From an uncultured Collinsella sp. (GTDB taxonomy: Bacteria; Actinomycetota; Coriobacteriia; Coriobacteriales; Coriobacteriaceae): a stretch of 64,000 bases of DNA. Positions 50,841 to 59,594 of this stretch are shown piece by piece. The number at the start of each line of letters is the position of its first letter. Within the stretch, counting starts at the first letter, position 1. Where the stretch lies: positions 1 to 64,000 of the forward strand of contig CAAEVV010000027.1 in NCBI GenBank assembly GCA_900759565.1, written 5' to 3'. The translations under genes were made by a program, and so were the position numbers. Under the pieces are notes generated by a model. That model was not told the DNA's origin, searched no databases, and saw only the letters and a program-made list of their open reading frames with translations.

Positions 50841-52184
50841 TTAGTTGGCCATGACGCCTTCGGTCCAAGCCTCGACGTCCTCGATGCGCAGGACGTTGGC
50901 GACCTCGGCCACGCAGTCGACGCTGGCAAGCTCGGCGGCGGCAGCCTGGACGTCCTTCTCGAGCGCGCGATGCGTCAGGAAGATGACCGAGCAGGCATCG
51001 CTGACGCCCGACTTGCCGTCCTCGACCTGGTTGATGAGCGAGATCGAGATGTTGTGCTTGGCAAAGATGTCGACCGTCTCGGACAGGGCGCCCACGCGGT
51101 CGGCGACCTTCAGGCGCACATAGTACTTGGTCTGGAGCTCGTCCATGGGCTTAAAGGCGAGGTTGTGACCATAGGGCTCAATCTCGGGCAGCGGAGCCAC
51201 GCCGCGGCTGATCTGCTCAGAGAGCGACAGGATATCGCCCACGACGGCGCTTGCGGTGGGGAAGGAGCCTGCGCCGGCACCGTAGAACATGGTCTCGCCC
51301 ACGGCGTCGCCTACCACGTAGACAGCGTTCATGGCGCCGTTGACCTTGGCGAGCATGTGGTCGGCGGGGATCAGCGTGGGATGCACGCGGACGTCGACGC
51401 CGGCGTCGGTGTTGCGGGCGATGCCGAGCAGCTTAATGGTGTAGCCGAGCTCGCGGGCCTGGGCGATGTCCTCAGCGCCGATGGTACGGATACCCTGCTG
51501 GTACACATCGTCGGTGGTAACGCGGGTGCCAAAGCCGATGGAAGCGAGGATCGCCGTCTTGCTGGCGGCGTCGAAGCCGTCGACGTCGGCGGACGGGTCG
51601 GCCTCGGCGTAGCCCTTGGCCTGGGCGTCGGCGAGCACGTCGGCGTAATCGGCGCCCTCGGCGTCCATGCGCGACAGGATGTAGTTGGTGGTACCGTTGA
51701 GAATGCCGGCGATGGTCAGGATCTTGTTGCCCACCAGGTCGTGCTCAAGCGTGCTGACAATGGGGATGCCACCGCCGCAACTGGCCTCGCACTTAATCTG
51801 CACGCCGCACGCGCGTGCCTTCTCGGCAAGCGTCTCGACGTGACGGCCCAGCAGGGCCTTGTTGGCAGAGACGACGTGCTTGCCGTGCTCAAAGGCAGTG
51901 GTGAAGATCTCGGTTGCGGGATGCTCGCCGCCGATCAGCTCGACGACGATGTCGACGGCGGGGTCGGTGACGACGTCGTGCCAGTCACTCGTAAAGGCTT
52001 CGCGCTCAATGCCTGCCGCCTCGGCCTGCTCCCAAGCAAGCGCGCAGGCGCGGGTCAGCTTAAGGTCGATGCCGTAGGCTGCCAGGTACTCATCGTGGTG
52101 GCTCTTGATCAGACGGGCCACGCCGCCGCCGACGGTTCCCAGACCGATGAGGCCGACGTTCACGGTGCGCAGGGGTTCGCTCAT
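50841..52184 (-). CDS. hom: Homoserine dehydrogenase
   Basis: A 447-residue NAD(P)-dependent enzyme of the threonine/methionine/isoleucine branch, reducing aspartate semialdehyde to homoserine. The nucleotide-binding GLIGLGTVGGGVA is at the N-terminus, then VVSANKALL, ILNGTTNYILSRM (active-site motif), and ADPSADVDGFDAASK (catalytic Lys region). An ACT regulatory domain follows from about residue 365 (VRLKVADRVGALSETV), implying feedback control by threonine. Monocistronic; divergent from the Liv operon, which takes up branched-chain amino acids. Confidence 0.95.
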   Translation of the reverse strand: MSEPLRTVNVGLIGLGTVGGGVARLIKSHHDEYLAAYGIDLKLTRACALAWEQAEAAGIEREAFTSDWHDVVTDPAVDIVVELIGGEHPATEIFTTAFEHGKHVVSANKALLGRHVETLAEKARACGVQIKCEASCGGGIPIVSTLEHDLVGNKILTIAGILNGTTNYILSRMDAEGADYADVLADAQAKGYAEADPSADVDGFDAASKTAILASIGFGTRVTTDDVYQQGIRTIGAEDIAQARELGYTIKLLGIARNTDAGVDVRVHPTLIPADHMLAKVNGAMNAVYVVGDAVGETMFYGAGAGSFPTASAVVGDILSLSEQISRGVAPLPEIEPYGHNLAFKPMDELQTKYYVRLKVADRVGALSETVDIFAKHNISISLINQVEDGKSGVSDACSVIFLTHRALEKDVQAAAAELASVDCVAEVANVLRIEDVEAWTEGVMAN

Positions 52185-52437
52185 AGATAGCTCCTTCGTG
52201 CATCTTATGGATGGATTAACCGCTTAAAGGTTGAGTGCATTCTAGCGTGAACCGAGGGTGCGTGCTCGCCAGGCAACAGGAGTCGCACAAAACGGCACCC
52301 CCGAAACGCTGCGGAAACATTGGAAACATGCTCGCTACAAACGGAACTCCGTAACAAACTGTCAACGTTTGCGCCATAAGGTTTGCCCCGTACCGCAAGA
52401 CGGCCGCACCGCGGCCAGCGAAAAAAAGGGGGACACC
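52185..52437. promoter_or_regulatory. Divergent control region of hom and the Liv operon
   Basis: This 253-bp region separates divergent hom and livK1. It contains CGGAAACATTGGAAACAT at 52312-52329, a tandem direct repeat of GGAAACAT. The decamer CGGAAACATT recurs upstream of livK2 at 53666-53675. Shared sites at both livK promoters suggest a common regulator. AGGGGGAC precedes livK1. No clear promoter boxes. Confidence 0.35.
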
Positions 52438-53604
52438 ATGTTCAACATCAACAGCACGCTCAGCCGTAGGAACTTTCTCGCCGGCGCCGCGGCGCTCGGC
52501 ACCGCCGCCGCACTCGCTGGTTGCTCATCGGGTGGCTCGGATGGCGGCTCCGCCGATGACGGCAAGACCTTCAAGATCGGTGTCATCGGCCCTCTGACCG
52601 GCGCCGCGGCAACCTATGGCGTTTCGGCCGAGAAGGGTGCCAAGCTCGCCGCCAAGGATTTCTCGACCAAGGACCTCAAACTCTCGCTTAAGTCCGAGGA
52701 TGACGTCGCCGACGGCGAGAAGGCTATCAACGCCTTCAATACCCTGTGCGACTGGGGCATGCAGGCACTCGTCGGCCCCGTTACCACCGGTGCCGCCGTC
52801 GCCGTCTCGGGCGAGATCGCCGACGATATGCTCATGGTCACGCCTTCGGCCTCGTCGCTCGACGTCACCAAGGATAAGACCACGGTCTTTCAGGTTTGCT
52901 TCACCGATCCCACCATGGGCGCCAGCGCCGCGCAGTTCTTGGCCGAGAAGTACGCGGATGCCAAGATCGCCCTGTTCTACAACTCCGGCGATACGTATAG
53001 CTCGGGCGTTGCCGACGCTTTTGCCGAGCAGGCCAAGGCGTCCAAGCTCGACATCGTCGATACCGAGACCTTTAAGGACGATTCCTCCACGAGCTTTACC
53101 AACCAGCTCACCAAGGCCAAGGAAGCCGGCGCCACGCTTATCTTTGCCCCGATCTACTACACGCCTGCGTCCGTTTTGCTCAAAAACGCCAAGGACATGG
53201 GCTACGACATGACGCTCATGGGTACCGACGGCATGGACGGCCTGCTCTCTGTGGAAGGTTTCGATACCTCTCTTGCCGAGGGCGTACTGCTCATGACCCC
53301 GTTTTCGGCTGACGACGAGAAGAATGCCGACTTCGTCAAGGCATATAAGGACGCCTACAACGAAACGCCCAACCAGTTTGCCGCCGATGCTTATGACTGC
53401 GTCCATGCGATTGTCGAGGCAATCGATAAGGCAGACATCGACATTACGGTCGACGGCGCCGACATTGCCGGCGACCTTGCCAAGGCCATGCGCAAGATCA
53501 AGATCGAGGGCCTGACAGGTGAACTGACGTGGAATGACGAGGGCCAGGTCGAAAAGCCCGCTACGGCCTATGTGATCCAGGACGGCAAGTACATCGCCGC
53601 CTAA
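52438..53604 (+). CDS. livK: Branched-chain amino acid ABC transporter binding lipoprotein, copy 1
   Basis: A 388-residue periplasmic-binding-type protein. The N-terminus has a twin-arginine-like SRRNFLAGAA and a lipobox LAGC (Cys29), so it should be a lipoprotein secreted possibly by Tat. The mature part begins FKIGVIGPLTGAAATYG, the type 1 ligand-binding (LivJ/LivK) fold. AGGGGGAC lies 5 nt before the ATG. A paralogue follows 270 bp downstream; the two differ in the leader and at scattered positions. Probable ligands are Leu/Ile/Val or related amino acids; the exact choice is not visible. Confidence 0.9.
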   Translation: MFNINSTLSRRNFLAGAAALGTAAALAGCSSGGSDGGSADDGKTFKIGVIGPLTGAAATYGVSAEKGAKLAAKDFSTKDLKLSLKSEDDVADGEKAINAFNTLCDWGMQALVGPVTTGAAVAVSGEIADDMLMVTPSASSLDVTKDKTTVFQVCFTDPTMGASAAQFLAEKYADAKIALFYNSGDTYSSGVADAFAEQAKASKLDIVDTETFKDDSSTSFTNQLTKAKEAGATLIFAPIYYTPASVLLKNAKDMGYDMTLMGTDGMDGLLSVEGFDTSLAEGVLLMTPFSADDEKNADFVKAYKDAYNETPNQFAADAYDCVHAIVEAIDKADIDITVDGADIAGDLAKAMRKIKIEGLTGELTWNDEGQVEKPATAYVIQDGKYIAA

Positions 53605-53875
53605 GTGCGCATAAAGCGCGACCGGTGGGGCCGTTTTATTCAGGGCAAGGACGCCTGTAACAGAACGGAAACATTACTTTCACACAATAAAGTGGCTAAA
53701 CTGCATAAACCGACAGGAATACGCAGAATTATGGATAAATGGGCAAAACAAAAGAAAAGTTGAAATAATCGCCACTTTTCTCAACTAAAGCGTCTACTAT
53801 TTTGCGAACGCCGAACACGGCGAAGGATGGCCTGTCGGGTAACCGAAACCCGACGAGATTTGAGAGGAGAGCCGC
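53605..53875. promoter_or_regulatory. Intergenic region between livK1 and livK2
   Basis: After livK1, CGGTGGGGCCGTTTTATT (53622-53639) looks like a weak terminator. AT-rich sequence follows, with TACTAT at about 53795 as a possible -10. CGCCG AACA CGGCG and GTCGGGT AACCGAA ACCCGAC form two hairpins in the livK2 leader, near GAGAGGAGA. livK2 therefore probably has its own promoter. Confidence 0.4.
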
Positions 53876-55063
53876 ATGTCGAGCCTCACCGGTAAGTCAT
53901 TGAACCCTGTTATGAATCGCAGGAGCGTTATCGCGAGCGCAGCAGGTCTGGGGGCGATGTCCATTCTAGCTGGCTGCTCCTCCAACGGCGGCGACAGCGG
54001 TTCCGCGTCGGGCGACGCTTCGTTTAAGATCGGCACCATCGGCCCGCTGACCGGCTCCAACGCGTCCTACGGCAAGTCCGTTACACAGGCTGTCGAGCTT
54101 GGCTGCAAGGATTTCTCGACCAAGGATCTGCCGCTTGCCAGCAAGGCCGAGGATGACCAGGCCGATGGCGAGAAGGCCGTCAACGCCTTCAACACCCTGC
54201 TCGACTGGGGCATGCAGGCCCTCGTCGGTCCGACCACCACGGGTGCGTCGGTCGCCGTTGCCGCAGAGTGCGGTAACGACCCCGAGACGTTCATGATCAC
54301 CCCGTCCGCGTCTTCCGAGGACGTTACCAAGGGCAAGGATTGCGTCTTCCAGGTTTGCTTCACCGACCCCAACCAGGGTGTCAACGCTGCCAAGTTCCTG
54401 GCAGAGAAATATGCGGACGAGAAGTTCGTGCTGTTCTATAACTCCGGCGACGCCTATTCTTCGGGCATCGCAGATTCCTTTAAGGCCCAGGCCGCTAAGT
54501 CCAAGCTCGAGATTGTCGACGAGGAGACCTTTAAGGACGACTCCGCCACGAGCTTTACCAACCAGCTGACCAAGGCCAAGCAGGCAGGCGCCACCATGAT
54601 CTTTGCGCCGATCTACTACACGCCGGCGTCCGTCCTGCTCAAGAACGCCAAGGACATGGGCTACGACGTCAAGATGATGGGCTGCGACGGCATGGACGGC
54701 ATCCTGGGCGTTGAGGGCTTCGACACCTCTCTTGCCGAGGGCCTGCTGCTCATGACCCCGTTCTCCGCCGACGACGAGAAGAACGCCGACTTCGTCAACG
54801 CTTACAAAGATAAGTACGGCGATACCCCCGACCAGTTTGCCGCCGACGCCTACGACGGCGTGCATGCGGTGGTCGAGGCTCTCAAGGAGGCCGGCCTGGG
54901 TGTCGACGCCGACCCCACCGAGGTTGCCGAGAAGCTTCCCGAGGCTATGCGCAACATTACTGTTGACGGTCTGACTGGCAAGCTCTCCTGGAACGACAAG
55001 GGCCAGGTCCAGAAGGACCCGACGGCGTACGTCATTACCGACGGCAAGTACGTACAGGCCTAA
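53876..55063 (+). CDS. livK: Branched-chain amino acid ABC transporter binding lipoprotein, copy 2
   Basis: A 395-residue paralogue of the upstream binding protein, with long identical stretches (for example TPASVLLKNAKDMGYD and SLAEG). Its leader has NRRSVIASAA and the lipobox LAGC (Cys34). The ATG at 53876 follows GAGAGGAGA; an ATG at 53912 is an alternative. Gene duplication with divergence in the binding cleft would widen or tune substrate range. It is followed by a hairpin before livH, which suggests it is expressed at higher level than the membrane components. Confidence 0.9.
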   Translation: MSSLTGKSLNPVMNRRSVIASAAGLGAMSILAGCSSNGGDSGSASGDASFKIGTIGPLTGSNASYGKSVTQAVELGCKDFSTKDLPLASKAEDDQADGEKAVNAFNTLLDWGMQALVGPTTTGASVAVAAECGNDPETFMITPSASSEDVTKGKDCVFQVCFTDPNQGVNAAKFLAEKYADEKFVLFYNSGDAYSSGIADSFKAQAAKSKLEIVDEETFKDDSATSFTNQLTKAKQAGATMIFAPIYYTPASVLLKNAKDMGYDVKMMGCDGMDGILGVEGFDTSLAEGLLLMTPFSADDEKNADFVNAYKDKYGDTPDQFAADAYDGVHAVVEALKEAGLGVDADPTEVAEKLPEAMRNITVDGLTGKLSWNDKGQVQKDPTAYVITDGKYVQA

Positions 55064-55095
55064 TAGGCCGCCTTACATAGAGCGGTTTTGATCCC

Positions 55096-55125
55096 AAGCA
55101 GGGGAGGTTTTGGCCTTCCCTGCTT
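55096..55125 (+). terminator. Intra-operon hairpin between livK2 and livH
   Basis: AAGCAGGGGAGG pairs with CCTTCCCTGCTT (12 bp, one G-T) around a 6-nt loop, with no T tract. It fits partial termination or 3' stabilisation of the livK2 message, giving more binding protein than permease. Confidence 0.5.
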
Positions 55126-55202
55126 GCTTGGTATCTAGGGACGATGTAACGTCCCTGTTTCATACATCAACTGGAAACCTATTCGAAAGGGGGATGTGGA
55201 AC

Positions 55203-56084
55203 ATGACGGTCTTTATCCAATACCTGGTCAACGGCCTGTCCATGGGCAGCGTCTACGCCATCATCGCGTTGGGCTACACCATGGTCTACGGTATCGCCAA
55301 GATGCTCAACTTCGCTCACGGCGACGTCATCATGGTCGGTGCCTATGTCTCGTTCTGTGCCACGTCGTATCTCGGCCTCCCGGGCTGGGCATCTGTAATT
55401 CTCTCTTGTGTGGTCTGTACCGTTCTCGGTGTTCTCATCGAGGGTCTGGCATACAAACCGCTGCGCCAGGCGGGCCCGCTGGCCGTTCTGATTACGGCTA
55501 TCGGTGTGTCTTACTTCCTGCAGAACGCCGCACAGCTTCTGTGGGGCGCCACGCCCAAGAACTTCACTTCGCTCGTCACCTTCCAGGTGCCGGAGTTCTT
55601 GGCCAAGTTCAACGTAAGCGCCGTCTCGCTCGTCACCATCGTCGCCTGCCTGGTTATCATGGCCGGCCTGATGTTCTTTACAGGTAAGACCAAGATGGGC
55701 AAAGCCATGCGTGCCGTGTCCGAGGACAAGGCCGCCGCTCAGCTCATGGGCATCAACGTCAACCGCACCATCTCGATGACGTTTGCCATCGGCTCTGCCC
55801 TTGCCGCCATCGCCGGCGTGCTGCTGTGCTCTTACTCGCCGGTGCTGCAGCCCACGACGGGTGCCATGCCTGGCATCAAGGCCTTCGACGCCGCCGTCTT
55901 CGGTGGCATCGGCTCCATCCCCGGCGCCTTTGTCGGCGGCATTCTCATCGGCATCATCGAGGCGATGGCGCAGGCCTACATTTCCACAAGCCTTGCCAAC
56001 TCCATCGTCTTTGGTGTTTTGATCATCGTCCTGCTCGTCAAGCCTGCCGGCCTCTTGGGCAAGTACGTCCCCGAGAAGGTGTAG
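55203..56084 (+). CDS. livH: Branched-chain amino acid ABC transporter permease LivH
   Basis: A 293-residue membrane permease with about eight helices. The ATG at 55203 has AAGGGGG 9 nt upstream (the ATG at 55194 is too close to it). Family marks are QYLVNGLSMGSVYAIIALGY, GDVIMVGAYVSF, and the EAA-like cytoplasmic loop near MGKAMRAVSEDKAAAQLMGI. It forms the channel with LivM. Confidence 0.93.
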   Translation: MTVFIQYLVNGLSMGSVYAIIALGYTMVYGIAKMLNFAHGDVIMVGAYVSFCATSYLGLPGWASVILSCVVCTVLGVLIEGLAYKPLRQAGPLAVLITAIGVSYFLQNAAQLLWGATPKNFTSLVTFQVPEFLAKFNVSAVSLVTIVACLVIMAGLMFFTGKTKMGKAMRAVSEDKAAAQLMGINVNRTISMTFAIGSALAAIAGVLLCSYSPVLQPTTGAMPGIKAFDAAVFGGIGSIPGAFVGGILIGIIEAMAQAYISTSLANSIVFGVLIIVLLVKPAGLLGKYVPEKV

Positions 56085-56093
56085 GTGAGCGTT

Positions 56094-57173
56094 ATGAAGT
56101 TTCTTAAAGACAAGCAGACGCGTCACGACTTTGTCACGTACGCCATGTGCATCGTGGCCTTCGCCATCGTGTTCTTTATGCAGTCTAACCACATGATTCC
56201 GCGCATGATCGCCGGTCAGCTGGTTCCCATCACGGCCTATATCGTCATGGCCATTTCCCTTAACCTCGTCGTCGGCATCGCGGGCGACTTGTCGCTGGGC
56301 CACGCAGGCTTTATGAGTGTCGGCGCCTATACGGGAATCGTCACCGCCGTCGCGCTGGAGAGCGCCGTTCCCTCCGATCCGGTGCGCCTTATCATCAGTA
56401 TCGTGGTCGGCGCCATCGCTGCCGCCATCCTGGGCTTCTTGATTGGCATCCCGGTCCTTCGTCTGAGCGGCGACTATCTGGCTATCGTGACGCTGGCCTT
56501 TGGCGAGATTATCAAGGAGATCGTCACCTGCCTCATTGTGGGCGTCGATTCCCGCGGCCTGCATGTGATCTTTAACATCACGGGTAACTCCACGATCGAT
56601 GACCTGCACCTGCTCGAGGACGGCACCGCCATCATCAAGGGCGCCCAGGGCGCCTCGGGCGTGTCGACGTACTCGACCTTCCTCGCCGGTGCCATCCTGG
56701 TCATGGTCGCACTCGTGATCGTGCTCAACCTGGTTCGCAGCCGTACCGGCCGTGCCATTATGGCCGTGCGCGACAACAAGATCGCTGCCGAGTCTGTGGG
56801 CATCTCCGTCACCGAGTACCGCATGATCGCCTTCGTGGTTTCCGCTGCCCTCGCCGGTGCTGCCGGAGCTCTCTTCGGCGGTAACTTCTCGCAGCTCTCC
56901 GCCACCAAGTTCGACTTCAACACGTCCATCCTCATCCTGGTGTTCGTGGTCCTGGGCGGTCTGGGCAATATGCGCGGCTCCGTCATCGCGGCGGCATTGC
57001 TCACGGTGCTTCCCGAGCTGCTCCGTCAGTTCTCGGACTACCGCATGCTCATCTACGCCATCGTGCTGATCTTGGTCATGATCTTTACCAACAACCCGCA
57101 GCTCAAGGCGTTCTTCGGTCGCGTCAAGGATCGCTTTGCTTCCAAGAAGGAGGTGGCAGCCGATGCCCAGTAA
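56094..57173 (+). CDS. livM: Branched-chain amino acid ABC transporter permease LivM
   Basis: A 359-residue permease with about ten helices. The ATG at 56094 follows AGGTGAG; a GTG at 56085 directly after the livH stop is possible. Marks include NLVVGIAGDLSLGHAGFMSVG, RLSGDYLAIVTLAFGEI, RAIMAVRDNKIAAESVGI (EAA-type loop) and a C-terminal soluble tail. Its end overlaps livG by 11 nt, with the livG ribosome site AAGGAGG inside livM. Confidence 0.93.
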   Translation: MKFLKDKQTRHDFVTYAMCIVAFAIVFFMQSNHMIPRMIAGQLVPITAYIVMAISLNLVVGIAGDLSLGHAGFMSVGAYTGIVTAVALESAVPSDPVRLIISIVVGAIAAAILGFLIGIPVLRLSGDYLAIVTLAFGEIIKEIVTCLIVGVDSRGLHVIFNITGNSTIDDLHLLEDGTAIIKGAQGASGVSTYSTFLAGAILVMVALVIVLNLVRSRTGRAIMAVRDNKIAAESVGISVTEYRMIAFVVSAALAGAAGALFGGNFSQLSATKFDFNTSILILVFVVLGGLGNMRGSVIAAALLTVLPELLRQFSDYRMLIYAIVLILVMIFTNNPQLKAFFGRVKDRFASKKEVAADAQ

Positions 57174-58023
57174 ATTTGAGTTCAACAAGGGCAAGATGGT
57201 CCCGTATCCTTCTGGCGCCATCGTTCCCGACCGCGACCTGGGCGAGCGCCCGGCACTCGAGTGCATCCACCTGGGCATTGAGTTCGGTGGCCTTAAGGCG
57301 GTCGACGACTTTAGCCTGACTATCGGCAAGACCGAGATCGCCGGTCTGATCGGCCCCAACGGTGCCGGTAAGACCACGGTCTTCAACCTGCTCACCAAGG
57401 TGTATCAGCCCACGCACGGCACCATCCTGCTCGACGGTGAGGACACCTCGGGCAAGTCGGTCTATCAGGTCAACCGCATGGGTATTGCCCGTACCTTCCA
57501 GAACATTCGTCTGTTCAACACCATGACGGTGGAGGATAACGTTAAGGTCGGCCTGCACAACCAGGAGCGCTACTCCGGCTTTGAGGGCGTGCTGCGCCTG
57601 CCGAAGTATTGGAAGCACGAAAAGGCCGCCCACGAGCGCGCCATGGAGCTGCTGTCCATCTTTGATATGGAGCATCTGGCAAACGAGCAGGCCGGATCGT
57701 TGCCTTACGGCGCTCAGCGCCGTTTGGAGATCGTCCGCGCGCTTGCCACCAACCCCAAGCTACTGCTGCTCGACGAGCCTGCCGCCGGCATGAACCCGTC
57801 CGAGACCGCGGAGCTCATGGAGAACATCGTCAAGATTCGCGACACCTTTGGCATTGCCATCATGCTTATCGAGCATGATATGTCGCTCGTTATGAACATC
57901 TGCGAGGGCATCTGCGTGCTCAACTTTGGTAAGGTCATCGCCAAGGGCACGGCAGAGGAAATCCAGAATAACGATGCCGTTATCGAGGCGTATCTGGGCA
58001 AGCAGGATAAGGGGGAGAACTAA
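57163..58023 (+). CDS. livG: Branched-chain amino acid ABC transporter ATPase LivG
   Basis: A 286-residue ABC ATPase. The ATG at 57163 follows AAGGAGG. It begins with a 35-residue extension before the domain (LECIHLGIEFGGLKAV), then Walker A GPNGAGKTT, a signature-like LPYGAQRRLEI (LSGGQ is replaced), Walker B LLLLDEPAAGMN, and the H-loop IEHDMSL. The PYGAQRR signature is typical of LivG. It works as a heterodimer with LivF. Confidence 0.94.
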   Translation: MPSKFEFNKGKMVPYPSGAIVPDRDLGERPALECIHLGIEFGGLKAVDDFSLTIGKTEIAGLIGPNGAGKTTVFNLLTKVYQPTHGTILLDGEDTSGKSVYQVNRMGIARTFQNIRLFNTMTVEDNVKVGLHNQERYSGFEGVLRLPKYWKHEKAAHERAMELLSIFDMEHLANEQAGSLPYGAQRRLEIVRALATNPKLLLLDEPAAGMNPSETAELMENIVKIRDTFGIAIMLIEHDMSLVMNICEGICVLNFGKVIAKGTAEEIQNNDAVIEAYLGKQDKGEN

Positions 58024-58737
58024 ATGGCAGAGCCGATGCTTTCCGTCTACAACATCAACGTCTGGTACGGCGCCATCCACGCCATCAAGGACATCTCCTT
58101 TAACGTTAACGAGGGCGAGATCGTGGCCTTGATTGGTGCCAACGGTGCCGGCAAGTCCACAACGCTCAAGACCATCTCGGGCCTGCTGCGCTCCAAGACC
58201 GGCTCCATCAAGTTTATGGGCGAGGACATTACCCATACGCCCGCCGACAAGCTGGTTGGTAAGGGCCTGGCTCAGGTTCCCGAGGGTCGTCGCGCCTTTT
58301 TGCAGATGACGGTTGAGGAGAACCTGGAGATGGGCGCCTATACGCAGCCCAAGTCCACGGTGGCTCCGGGCCTCGAGCGCGTCTACGAGCAGTTCCCGCG
58401 CCTGAAGGAACGCCGTCGCCAGGTCGCCGGCACCCTTTCGGGCGGTGAGCAGCAGATGCTTGTTATGGGGCGCGCTCTTATGAGTAACCCCAAACTGCTT
58501 ATGCTCGACGAACCTTCCATGGGTCTGGCACCGATTCTGATCGAACAGATCTTCCAGATTGTCGAGGACCTGCACAAGGCCGGCACCACGGTGCTTCTGG
58601 TCGAGCAGAACGCGCAGATGGCGCTCTCGATTGCTACGCGCGGTTACGTGCTCGAGACCGGCAAGATCACCATGACCGGCACCGGCCAAGAGCTACTGCA
58701 CGACGATAACGTGCGTAAAGCCTACCTGGGTGGTTAA
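58024..58737 (+). CDS. livF: Branched-chain amino acid ABC transporter ATPase LivF
   Basis: A 237-residue ABC ATPase with Walker A GANGAGKST, signature LSGGEQQML, Walker B LLMLDEPSMGLAP and H-loop LVEQNAQ. It abuts livG (stop, then ATG). It ends the Liv operon at the terminator at 58748. Length and motifs are typical. Confidence 0.95.
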   Translation: MAEPMLSVYNINVWYGAIHAIKDISFNVNEGEIVALIGANGAGKSTTLKTISGLLRSKTGSIKFMGEDITHTPADKLVGKGLAQVPEGRRAFLQMTVEENLEMGAYTQPKSTVAPGLERVYEQFPRLKERRRQVAGTLSGGEQQMLVMGRALMSNPKLLMLDEPSMGLAPILIEQIFQIVEDLHKAGTTVLLVEQNAQMALSIATRGYVLETGKITMTGTGQELLHDDNVRKAYLGG

Positions 58738-58747
58738 TCCATTCAAC

Positions 58748-58787
58748 AAAGGGGGCGCTGACCAACCCGGTCAGCGCCCCCTTTTTA
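58748..58787 (+). terminator. Intrinsic terminator of the Liv operon
   Basis: AAAGGGGGCGCTGACC pairs with GGTCAGCGCCCCCTTT around a 5-nt loop, followed by TT. It lies 10 bp after livF. Confidence 0.92.
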
Positions 58788-58855
58788 AGTTGCGGTGGAA
58801 TAGGGACTAAATGGGAGTCTCAGAGGCCAAAACAGTCCCTATTCCACCGCAACTT
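58787..58855. repeat. 69-bp palindromic element with perfect 22-bp arms
   Basis: AAGTTGCGGTGGAATAGGGA continues to a perfect inverted copy ending TCCACCGCAACTT, separated by 25 bp. It starts within the T tract of the Liv terminator. The arm contains AGGGACT, similar in style to the GGGAC hairpins at 3083 and 13015, but the arm is otherwise a different sequence. Confidence 0.8.
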
Positions 58856-58913
58856 CATGGGGATGTGTGACAATGCCCGTCGGAAAACATCTGCTGTCTT
58901 TGGGGGTCTATCT

Positions 58914-59591
58914 ATGCTGTACGAGTTTTGTGCCGAGAACTTTGAGCGGGTGCCGGCGGCCATCGAGGCCGGTGCGGGGCGCATCGAGCTGTGCGATAAC
59001 CTTGCCGTCGGTGGTACCACGCCCTCGGCCGGCGTTATCAGCGCTACGACCAACTATGCCCACGAACACGATGCACGGGTGATGTGCATGATCCGTCCGC
59101 GTGGCGGCGACTTTCACTACAACCAGGATGAGCTGCGCATGATGGAGATGGACTTGGGCCTTGCCGTGAGTGCGGGCGTTGACGGCTTGGTCTTTGGCTG
59201 CTGCAAACCCTGCGCTGGCGGATGGGCGCTCGACGAACTTACGCTTGGCGCCCTCGTGATGGCTGCGGGCTGCGCGACCGAGGAATGTAAGCGTGAGCCC
59301 ATCGACATCACCTTCCACATGGCATTTGACCAGCTCTCGCCCGAGGCTCAGCTCGATGCGATTGATACACTTGCCGACTGCGGCGTTACGCGCATCCTCA
59401 CGCATGGCGGCGCTGCCGGTACGTCGATCGAGGATAATTTCGATCACCTGGCTCGTTTAATCGAGTATGCGGGTGATCGTTTGACCATCCTTCCCGGCGG
59501 CGGCATCACTACGGCAAATCGCGACGCGGTCGCGGCGGCGCTAGACGTCTCCGAGATCCATGGCACCAAGATCGTGCCGCTGGAGGTATAA
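58914..59591 (+). CDS. cutC: CutC family protein
   Basis: A 225-residue TIM-barrel protein of the CutC family, historically linked to copper homeostasis though its activity is unsettled. It begins MLYEFCAENFERVPAAIEAG and has IELCDNLAVGGTTPS, MIRPRGGDFHYNQDEL, GLVFGCC, FHMAFDQL, RILTHGGAAGT and ILPGGGIT. The ATG at 58914 follows TGGGGGT. The next gene starts 3 bp after the stop, so the two form an operon. Confidence 0.92.
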   Translation: MLYEFCAENFERVPAAIEAGAGRIELCDNLAVGGTTPSAGVISATTNYAHEHDARVMCMIRPRGGDFHYNQDELRMMEMDLGLAVSAGVDGLVFGCCKPCAGGWALDELTLGALVMAAGCATEECKREPIDITFHMAFDQLSPEAQLDAIDTLADCGVTRILTHGGAAGTSIEDNFDHLARLIEYAGDRLTILPGGGITTANRDAVAAALDVSEIHGTKIVPLEV

Positions 59592-59594
59592 CCC

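Noticed and set aside
50826..52190. 454-aa plus-strand ORF opposite hom
   Set aside because: Hom is certain on the minus strand. The opposite frame spans the same boundaries as codon-bias shadows do.
55179..57398. 739-aa minus-strand ORF opposite livH/livM
   Set aside because: Antisense to conserved permeases; His/Asp/Gly-rich low-complexity translation with no domain.
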